In this document: piece after piece, positions 7,194 to 12,145 of the stretch
Position numbering within the stretch: the stretch's first letter is position 1
How the letters are laid out: each line of letters opens with the position of its first letter
From: G001797105 sp964528155
GTDB lineage: Bacteria; Chloroflexota; Anaerolineae; Anaerolineales; E44-bin32
Direction: 5' to 3'
DNA length: 12,145 bases
NCBI GenBank assembly: GCA_964528155.1
Contig: CAZGRL010000110.1
Location: forward strand, 1 to 12,145
Made by a program: the position numbers and the translations under genes
The notes under the pieces: generated by a model
The model's input: the letters and a program-made list of their open reading frames with translations, nothing else
Told to the model about the DNA's origin: nothing
The model's database searches: none

Positions 7194-8048
7194 TCATCCT
7201 TTCGCCGCCGCACCAATAGCGAAGATGCCTTCGGGGTTGCCGCTATGACGATCAGGCCCTAGACGCATGCGATAGCTGCACAGCCTCTCTTGGAAGCCGT
7301 GACGTCTCAGGATCTGCACGCTGAAGGGATTCATCTCCAGTACGCCCAGGCTCACCGGCTGGCCGGCGAGCTTGTTCAATATCGCCTGAAGCAAGCATTC
7401 AGCCCTTTCGGGATTTGTCCGGTCAGGGCGGCAAACCCAGGGGCCGATCCTCACTAGCCCTTCCACCTGTCGAGCCATGACGTACCCGGTGAGCCTCCCA
7501 TAAGCATAGGAGGCGAAGCAAAAGCCGGGGAAATCACGAAAGAGCCGCCGGAGAACTCGCGAGCGATCGGCGCCAAACCAGCGTGCATCGAACAAAACGA
7601 GCTCCTCCAGCCCCGCAGGCTCTAAGAGCCTGACATCCGTCCCTGGATACATTGAACCGACCCCACGAAACCGGAGGGAGCGGCATTCCTCCTCAAAGCC
7701 CAGCCGCATATACAGTGGGGCGGCCTTTTCGTCCGCATCGAGGCGTATCGTCTCCGCGCCCTTGGCCTGCAAGTATTCGATAGCTCGCCGCATCAATATC
7801 GTTCCGTTCCCCCGTCTTCTCCACTGCGGCTCAACGATCAGGCAGCCGATCCAGGCCAGCTTTCCATAGCAGGTGGCAGTGACCATCCCCACAGGCAGGC
7901 TATCGCACTCCGCGAGGAAGCACCCCTCAGGTTCGTAGGCGATCAAGCGCGCGAGTTCGTCCACACTGCTCTCCCAACGCTCGTTTTGTGTCAGGCGAAA
8001 GGCGAACGCTAGATCGCCGACTTCCATCCGGCGGATGTTGAGTCTCAC
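7194..8048 (-). CDS. Two-domain GNAT N-acetyltransferase (GNAT plus Acetyltransf_18-like)
   Basis: From GTG 8048 the product has 284 residues. Residues 3-135 form a GNAT domain: LNIRRMEVGDLAFAFRL opening, IGCLIVEPQWRRRGNGTIL with the acetyl-CoA loop RRRGNG (77-82), and APLYMRLGFEEE (110-121). Residues 140-265 form a second, GNAT-like C-terminal domain of the type found in YitH-like proteins (Acetyltransf_18), ending QILRRHGFQERLCSYRMRLG. Such enzymes acylate small amines or protein groups; the substrate is unknown. GTG 8048 starts just after the stop of the preceding GNAT fragment and places the domain three residues in. ATG 8069 (overlapping by 20 bases) is equally possible. It is the only intact stand-alone GNAT of the cluster and seems transcribed with its neighbours from the mocR side. 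Confidence 0.85.
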   Translation of the reverse strand: MRLNIRRMEVGDLAFAFRLTQNERWESSVDELARLIAYEPEGCFLAECDSLPVGMVTATCYGKLAWIGCLIVEPQWRRRGNGTILMRRAIEYLQAKGAETIRLDADEKAAPLYMRLGFEEECRSLRFRGVGSMYPGTDVRLLEPAGLEELVLFDARWFGADRSRVLRRLFRDFPGFCFASYAYGRLTGYVMARQVEGLVRIGPWVCRPDRTNPERAECLLQAILNKLAGQPVSLGVLEMNPFSVQILRRHGFQERLCSYRMRLGPDRHSGNPEGIFAIGAAAKG

Positions 8049-8049
8049 A

Positions 8050-8313
8050 TCATCTCTTTTCAAGATCATGTTCAAGAAGCACTCCCCGCTTGACGAATCC
8101 CCACTGCAAAGAGTAATCCCGGGCCGCTGTGTTGTACGTTTCGGCGGTGAGCTCCACTTCCTCACGGCCCAGGCGGGCGCAGTGAGCGATCGTGTAATCC
8201 ACCGATTGTGAGCCGATCCCCCGTCCCCGAGCACTCTGATCTGTGATCAACTCATCGATCAGGGCGACCTTCGCGCCATGGAGCAGGGTCTCCCGCAACC
8301 ATATTGTGACCAT
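8050..8313 (-). pseudogene. GNAT acetyltransferase, C-terminal remnant
   Basis: The 87 residues are the C-terminal half of a GNAT: VALIDELITDQSARGRGIG carries the acetyl-CoA loop (RGRGIG, residues 29-34), then VELTAETYNTAARDYSLQWGF and the closing LLEHDLEKR. The first GNAT strands are missing. Reading upstream in the same frame gives HSDCGAEECGAIRC and then a TGA at 8371-8373; beyond it the frame stays open for some distance but does not read like a GNAT N-terminus. ATG 8313 is merely the first Met left and has no good ribosome binding site. The gene was probably full length and has decayed or been rearranged at its 5' side. It is followed directly by the intact GNAT at 8048. Confidence 0.65.
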
Positions 8314-8781
8314 GCATCGTATTGCCCCGCATTCTTCCGCCCCGCAGTCCGAGTGGGCAAGATTGGCCCATCACAGATCTACATGGTGGCAAATCCTCGG
8401 CTCCCAATTCTCTTCTCCGTTCTGAAGGCCCACATAGATTCCATTTGCATATGAGCGCGGCGTTCTCTCCTTCGCGAATCATGATCCCTTCGATGCCGCT
8501 CTGGAACCCCATTGGCGGATTGCCATCGCCACCACTCGAATCCGCGACAAGGATTGGAGTTGCCCGCGAGATCTGTCTTGCGAAACCCGAACCCCGATGA
8601 TAGGTTCCGTCACCACCTGTATGGGGTCGATGGCTTCTTTCCGGCGATAGGTGGAGATCCAGCCCCGGCAAGGCCTTGCTGGACCTCTATGAGAACCACA
8701 CCATAGGTCATGCAAACAGAAGTACATAGCCGCTCTAGCCATCGCTTCCACATGCCGCGAAGCTCTCCTGCGCTCGGGCAG
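8314..8781. other. Gap between mocR and the GNAT remnant; no gene recognised
   Basis: Several overlapping minus-strand frames exist (for example 8671-8252 and 8751-8479), but none shows a domain, a good ribosome binding site or coherent hydrophobic patterning, and each is interrupted. The stretch nearest the GNAT remnant probably holds what is left of its 5' part. No terminator-like hairpin was found after the mocR stop at 8782. Confidence 0.4.
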
Positions 8782-10302
8782 CTAGACGATAGGACCAGGA
8801 ACCATCTCTTCCGGCCGTTCTTGCTCCTCTTGGTTCTGCAGCTCCCGAATGGCAGCCGCCAAGGCCTTGACACCCTTCCGAATGGTCGAGCGGCTGACAG
8901 CGCTAAAGCTCAAGCGACATGCATCCTTCCTGGGATCGGAGGGATACATAAGGTGTCCGGGAACGAACAGGACGCCTGATTTCCCAGACTCATGCAGCAA
9001 TTCGCTCGCCGATATACCCTCTGGGAGTTCCAGCCAAAGGTAAAAACCTCCTTCAGGTTCGCGCCAATGCGCACCGGACGGCATGAATCGCTTCAGTGAG
9101 GCTGAAAGCGTGCGGCATCGCATGGCAAAGGCATTGCGCATCGATTCGGTTTGCTCCAAAAGCCATCCGCGTTCTGCGAAGACCATCACCATGAGTTGGC
9201 TTGCAGTGGAGGATCGAGGGTCTGAGGCCCTACGCAGCCGCAAGAACATCCTAAGCAAGGGTTGGGCGGCGATTAGGTAGCCCACTCGCCATCCTGGCCC
9301 CATGTTTTTCGAAAACGTGCCCAGATAGATAACATGCCCATACGTATCAAGGGCCTTAAGGGGAGGCGGAGGCGGTGCATGGAAGTACAGATCACTGAAT
9401 GGATCATCCTCTATGATAGGCACCTGGTGGCGCTGGGCGAGCCGCAGCAGTTGCCCCCTACGTTCCAAGCTCATCGTGACGGCTGTGGGGTTCTGATAGG
9501 TAGGCACCGTGTAGATCAGCCGAGGCCGGTAGCGGGCGATCAAGAATTCCACCTGATCCACCATCATGCCGTGCGCATCCGTGGGGACTCCGATCACTCG
9601 CACGCCATGAGCCTGGCAGGCTTGAAGGGCACCGAAATAGGTTGGTGATTCGGCAATGATGGTGTCACCGGGCTCCGTCAGGATCCGTAGCAAGAGGTCA
9701 AAGGCCTGCTGGAATCCATTGGTGATCACCACGTTTCGGTGATCGGCTCGAATATCCGGATGGATCAACCTATCGGCGATGAGCTCGCGCAGCGGTTGAA
9801 GACCTTCGATCGGTGCGTAGCTGATAAGCTGCGTGCCCATGCGCTGCAGAACCTCTTCCCAGGCCTGCCGCAATCGCTCGACGGAAACGAGGGACGGATC
9901 TGGCAATGCAAGGCTGAAGGGGATCATGCCAGGCTGCGCGCTCAGCCTCTGAAGGGTCATAAGCTCACTTGCGGTTGAATGCTGCAGGCGCTCGCCCGTC
10001 TGGCTGAAGTGCGCTTGCCAGGCGATAACCTGCATCTCAGATCTCCCAGAGGCAAAAGCTGCCGTCGATTGTGTGACGATCGTGCCACGCCCGACCCAGG
10101 GCTCTACCAGACCCTCGGCGGCAAGCTCACCGTAAGCATTGACAATGGTGGATCGCGAGACCCCCAACCTGCGCGCCATCTTGCGTTCCGAGGGCAGGCG
10201 TGTAGCTGGAGCTAAATCGCCGCGAAGGATTTGTTCCCTTACCTGATTCCGAATCTGCATATAGATCGGAATAGGTCTGCTTCTATCGATCGAGATTCTC
10301 AT
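8782..10302 (-). CDS. MocR/PdxR-family transcriptional regulator (GntR winged helix plus aminotransferase fold)
   Basis: The 506-residue product is typical of MocR regulators. Residues 10-76 form the GntR-type winged helix-turn-helix (PIYMQIRNQVREQILRGDL, then LPSERKMARRLGVSRSTI and GLVEPWVGRGT). After a linker, residues 125-490 form a fold type I aminotransferase domain with PTYQNPT (267-273), IIEDDPF (296-302; Asp300 to the PLP ring nitrogen) and SKNMGPGWRVGYL, where Lys332 is the Schiff-base lysine. MocR proteins bind PLP or a PLP-amino acid adduct and control amino-acid, vitamin B6 or transport genes. ATG 10302 is chosen because AGGTGG lies about six bases upstream; the farther TTG at 10326 has no such site. 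It heads the minus-strand series and probably regulates it and itself through the repeats at 10302-10390. Confidence 0.93.
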   Translation of the reverse strand: MRISIDRSRPIPIYMQIRNQVREQILRGDLAPATRLPSERKMARRLGVSRSTIVNAYGELAAEGLVEPWVGRGTIVTQSTAAFASGRSEMQVIAWQAHFSQTGERLQHSTASELMTLQRLSAQPGMIPFSLALPDPSLVSVERLRQAWEEVLQRMGTQLISYAPIEGLQPLRELIADRLIHPDIRADHRNVVITNGFQQAFDLLLRILTEPGDTIIAESPTYFGALQACQAHGVRVIGVPTDAHGMMVDQVEFLIARYRPRLIYTVPTYQNPTAVTMSLERRGQLLRLAQRHQVPIIEDDPFSDLYFHAPPPPPLKALDTYGHVIYLGTFSKNMGPGWRVGYLIAAQPLLRMFLRLRRASDPRSSTASQLMVMVFAERGWLLEQTESMRNAFAMRCRTLSASLKRFMPSGAHWREPEGGFYLWLELPEGISASELLHESGKSGVLFVPGHLMYPSDPRKDACRLSFSAVSRSTIRKGVKALAAAIRELQNQEEQERPEEMVPGPIV

Positions 10303-10390
10303 TGGACCACCTATGGACCGATGCAATTCGATTCTGCACCTCAGAGAAGAGCACTACAAGTGCCAATTGGGCTCAAGTGAGGTGGTCCAA
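10302..10390. promoter_or_regulatory. mocR promoter region with inverted-repeat candidate operator
   Basis: TTGGACCACCT (10302-10312) and AGGTGGTCCAA (10380-10390) are perfect 11-base reverse complements separated by 67 bases, directly upstream of mocR. The first arm overlaps the mocR ribosome binding site and start, and carries a second TGGACC (10314-10319) as a direct repeat. A looser related element, CCAATTGG, lies at 10363-10370. MocR dimers commonly bind paired repeats in this size range near their own promoters, and several known MocR sites contain GGAC or GGWC cores, so autoregulation is likely. I could not place -35 and -10 boxes with certainty. Confidence 0.45.
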
Positions 10391-10876
10391 TTCGGGCGTG
10401 AGTTTCGCATCAGGTTCAGGTGGCAACGAGGCATCATACGGCGTGGGCCTGGTGGTCCTGTAAACGATCATATGCCGCCTGCCGGCCAGGACCAGGTCCG
10501 GTTGCCCGCTCACGGTGAGTCTCTCGCCTGAAGGAGTCACGACCAGCATGGAGACGCGTGTCTCGGCGATGGCCTGCTCCTCTTGATGGGCACACTTGTA
10601 GGCGATCCCGTACATAAGCTGGCCCCGGTAGGATCACCTGGACTCGGACGGCCTGAGATGGAAGGGCCACTCCTGCTTGGGCTGTTCTTTTCTTGGGCAG
10701 CTGAGCAGACTGGTTACGGTCAGCCTGAAATCATCCGACCGGAGCCCGGCCAGGATGCCTTTGACCACAGGAGTAGTCATAGGGCAGCCTGGCGCTCCAG
10801 ATCGAGCGCGGCAAAGCCAGTGCAGTGCGCTCACCTGTTGGCCCGTGACCTTGCAGATAAACCTGCGAAACGGCAT
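10373..10876 (-). pseudogene. Cas4-like PD-(D/E)XK nuclease, interrupted by TGA
   Basis: One reading frame from ATG 10876 (GGAGGTGA four to five bases upstream) runs 167 sense codons with a single internal TGA at 10634-10636. Before the stop: FRLTVTSLLSCPRK resembles the N-terminal Cys-containing opening of Cas4/RecB-type nucleases. After it: YRGQLMYGIAYKCAHQEEQ aligns with the rG.l.H...E motif, and RLTVSGQPDLVL with MIVYRTTRPTPYD aligns with the G..Dlv...iiDyKtt catalytic core. The first Asp is present, but the usual DYK reads VYR and the usual His reads Tyr, so metal binding is probably lost. The 3' end stops inside the mocR promoter region and lacks the usual helical tail. No CRISPR array is present in the window. 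Family assignment is moderate. Confidence 0.55.
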
Positions 10877-11157
10877 GGCTCACCTCCAGCCTGACCCGGG
10901 GTTTCATCCAGCCAGGTCTTCCCTCCGTTTTCCTTACCCATGCTATCCTCCGTTTCTTTGCCCAAAAGGACTGAGAACCCCACCCGGATGGTGAGGCCAG
11001 GCCATCTCCTCGGGATTCGAACCCCCGCCGGCTGCCATGGGGGATGAAATGAAGCATGAGATTGATAGCCCTCCTGCTTTGGGTCTGCCAGGCCGGCAGG
11101 TCCGGCACGCCTCCTTCACTCCGCAATGGCCAACCACCACACGTGGAGACGCCATTG
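10877..11157. other. Spacer between nuclease and recombinase remnants; one tiny possible frame
   Basis: Nothing with a recognised domain. A 36-residue minus-strand frame from ATG 10941 (GGAGG seven bases upstream) begins MGKENGGKTWLDETPG and ends at 10831 inside the nuclease remnant; it could be a leader peptide or a piece of a broken gene. Around 11012-11025 there is a GATTCGAACC string resembling a tRNA T-loop, but its stem does not pair properly. Confidence 0.3.
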
Positions 11158-11276
11158 CGCCTTATGGGCAAGCGGGGCGACGGACTGACCTCGAACACGG
11201 TGCAGTCGCGCCTGGCCGCCCTGGGCCGGCGGGCGGGTGTCGGGGCCACCCCCACACACTGCGTCACACCCTCGCT
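11158..11276 (+). pseudogene. Tyrosine recombinase (phage-integrase/Xer type) fragment
   Basis: About 40 residues read as the C-terminal core of a tyrosine recombinase: RLMGKRGDGLTSNTVQSRL, then AALGRRAGV-ATP and HTLRHTLA, the last holding the H..R catalytic box. The two halves are in different frames; one extra C in the C5 run at 11249-11253 would join them. The upstream arginine box and the downstream tyrosine nucleophile are absent, so only a fragment remains. Its 3' end merges with the IS3 transposase remnant within CGCTCGG (11273-11279). It is a relic of an integrated element or Xer-like gene. Confidence 0.55.
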
Positions 11277-11578
11277 CGGATAACGGACCTGAGTTCATAG
11301 CAATGAGGATCCGGGAGTGATCGAGCCATCTCAGTGTGAGGATCTTGTTCATCGAACCGGGAAGCCCCTGGGAGAACTGCTTTGTGGAATCCCTCCATGG
11401 ACGAATGCGGGATGCGCTACTAGACCGAGAGATCCTCTTCACGGTGAAAGAAGCCAGGAACTTGATCAAGATGTAACGGTGGGAATGCCACATGCTGGGA
11501 CGGTGAATTCACGTCAAGCCGCATAGTTCGCTGGGCTACAAGTCACCGGCGCCAGCAGCGTGGATTGTTATTGAATAA
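11273..11578 (+). pseudogene. IS3-family transposase (OrfB, rve integrase core), 3' remnant with three stops
   Basis: One frame reads RSDNGPEFIA, with the second catalytic Asp of the DDE triad, then LFIEPGSPWENCFVES, with the catalytic Glu in ENCFVES, then RDALLDREILFTVKEA and VKPHSSLGYKSPAPAAW, an unmistakable IS3 OrfB C-terminus. Stops interrupt the frame at 11318-11320 (TGA, where Trp is usual), 11474-11476 (TAA) and 11504-11506 (TGA). The last two flank a stretch with a few extra codons relative to typical members. The 5' two-thirds, including the first Asp and OrfA, are missing. A string at about 11605-11636 (ACCTGGGTCATT...GGGGGCTGA) resembles an IS3-type right end, but no matching left end exists in the window. 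The element is dead. Confidence 0.82.
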
Positions 11579-11866
11579 CCGCTGCAGCAGGTGAGTCTAT
11601 CTTAGAACCTGGGTCATTAAGTGGGAGCGGGGGCTGATTTTCGGTTCTATCTAGCTGCACGCGAGAAACATCTAGCCAGCATTGCTGCTGCATGTCTCAA
11701 CAAATATGTACTTGATGGACATGACCGCACAGTTTTAGCCATAAAACGGGATACCAGTCAAAATTAGTCTCCATTTCTTAGCGGGAAAATGAGGAGAGAG
11801 TAATTTGACGATTTGGGTTTCATCTGGATCACCGTCAAGAGAACTTGGTCGTTGTAGTCGTTGGTT
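11579..11866. other. AT-richer intergenic stretch after the IS remnant
   Basis: No gene is recognised. The first 60 bases probably hold the degenerate right end of the IS3 element; from about 11640 the base composition is visibly more AT-rich than the rest of the window, with only short frames on either strand. It forms the 3' flank of the minus-strand hydrolase gene, and contains one imperfect hairpin at 11768-11797. Confidence 0.4.
11768..11797 (-). terminator. Imperfect hairpin, possible terminator of the hydrolase gene
   Basis: TCTCCATTTC (11768-11777) pairs with GAAAATGAGGAGA (11785-11797) with a two-base bulge and one unpaired A. In the minus-strand direction it is followed by CTAATTTTGAC, a weak T-rich tract. 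It lies about 70 bases after the stop of the minus-strand gene at 11867, a reasonable terminator position, but the stem is short and AT-rich. Confidence 0.25.
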
Positions 11867-12145
11867 CTAACGCTTCAAGGAGGGGGCAAATGAATTGCCT
11901 ATTCTCTTTCTTTCGTAACAGTGATTGCAATAGTCATCCCCTTGCATAATGGTTTTCGTGCGTTTCAGGATGATCTCTGACGAGTATGCCTCCGCTTCAC
12001 CAAAATCGAGACCACAATGCATGGCATATCCGATTTCGGGTTCGCCATTCTCAATATAGAATGTCGCATATTTGCATTTGCTGATAATTACAGCAAATCT
12101 ATCGTCCGAATCTTCAATCACCTCATAGTCCAAATGACTTTCTTC
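11867..12145 (-). CDS. L-2-amino-thiazoline-4-carboxylic acid hydrolase family protein, 3' part
   Basis: The frame is open to the window edge, so only the C-terminal 92 residues are seen and the true start lies outside. The spaced pattern FAVIISKCKYA, then GEPEIGYAMHCGLDFGEAEAY, then LKRTKTIMQGDDYCNHCY is the C-terminal signature of the ATC hydrolase family (PF14196 type), with the conserved Cys, CxxDF and RT.TIM.G...C elements. The founding enzyme opens the thiazoline ring of L-2-amino-thiazoline-4-carboxylate in bacterial L-cysteine production, but most relatives are uncharacterised and may act on other cyclic amino-acid derivatives. It is separated from the central cluster by recombinase and IS debris, so it need not share its function. 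No lesion is visible in this portion. Confidence 0.75.
   Translation of the reverse strand, partial: EESHLDYEVIEDSDDRFAVIISKCKYATFYIENGEPEIGYAMHCGLDFGEAEAYSSEIILKRTKTIMQGDDYCNHCYERKRIGNSFAPSLKR

Noticed and set aside
10990..11040. tRNA-like T-loop string (GATTCGAACC) that could be an attachment site beside the recombinase fragment
   Set aside because: On either strand only about three T-stem pairs form, and no acceptor stem, D-arm or anticodon arm could be built.
10731..11267. Minus-strand open frame of 178 codons
   Set aside because: It crosses three unrelated segments (nuclease remnant, spacer and recombinase remnant) and has shadow-like composition.
2461..11578. Alternative genetic code reading TGA or TAG as sense
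   Set aside because: All three stop codons interrupt the broken genes, while intact genes in the window end normally at TAG or TGA at the expected length.

Overview
The window is moderately GC-rich bacterial chromosome, most of it read from the minus strand. No rRNA, intact tRNA or CRISPR array is visible. The repertoire (tail-anchored and DUF4367-type membrane proteins, a MocR regulator, many GNAT acetyltransferases, a decayed Cas4-like nuclease) would suit a Chloroflexota-type or other deep-branching thermophile-associated bacterium. That assignment is an inference from protein style, not a marker-gene result. A run of 10 Ns at 4672-4681 shows this is a scaffolded draft assembly, possibly metagenomic.

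Left edge (1-1197, plus strand): two small membrane-anchored proteins. The second is a DUF4367-like protein cut off at its C-terminus, where it meets head-on a half-length enoyl-CoA hydratase on the minus strand. This is a rearrangement or assembly breakpoint at about 1176-1197.

Central block (about 1160-10302, all minus strand), in order of transcription: a MocR-type regulator (GntR-like winged helix plus PLP aminotransferase fold); the C-terminal remnant of a GNAT acetyltransferase; an intact two-domain GNAT; a 0.6 kb decayed stretch; a class III PLP aminotransferase; a GNAT-PhzF fusion enzyme one base downstream of it; an unrecognised protein overlapping the fusion's end but with a strong ribosome binding site; a decayed thioredoxin-like/GNAT protein; a cupin; another decayed stretch; and the truncated enoyl-CoA hydratase. 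Spacings of 1-5 bases or short overlaps suggest co-transcription. The combination (transaminase, PhzF-type isomerase/epimerase, several acyltransferases, cupin, PLP-binding MocR regulator) looks like a small amino-acid or secondary-metabolite modification cluster. No substrate can be assigned from sequence. An 11-bp inverted repeat flanks the mocR promoter and is a candidate operator.

Right edge (10373-12145): debris and a different gene neighbourhood. A Cas4-like PD-(D/E)XK nuclease is broken by an in-frame TGA. A tyrosine-recombinase fragment is fused to the 3' end of a dead IS3-family transposase. An AT-richer spacer follows, then the 3' part of an L-2-amino-thiazoline-4-carboxylic acid hydrolase family gene that runs off the window.

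A recurring theme is decay by isolated in-frame stops (TGA, TAG, TAA) in otherwise readable frames, in at least three unrelated genes, beside intact genes that end normally.
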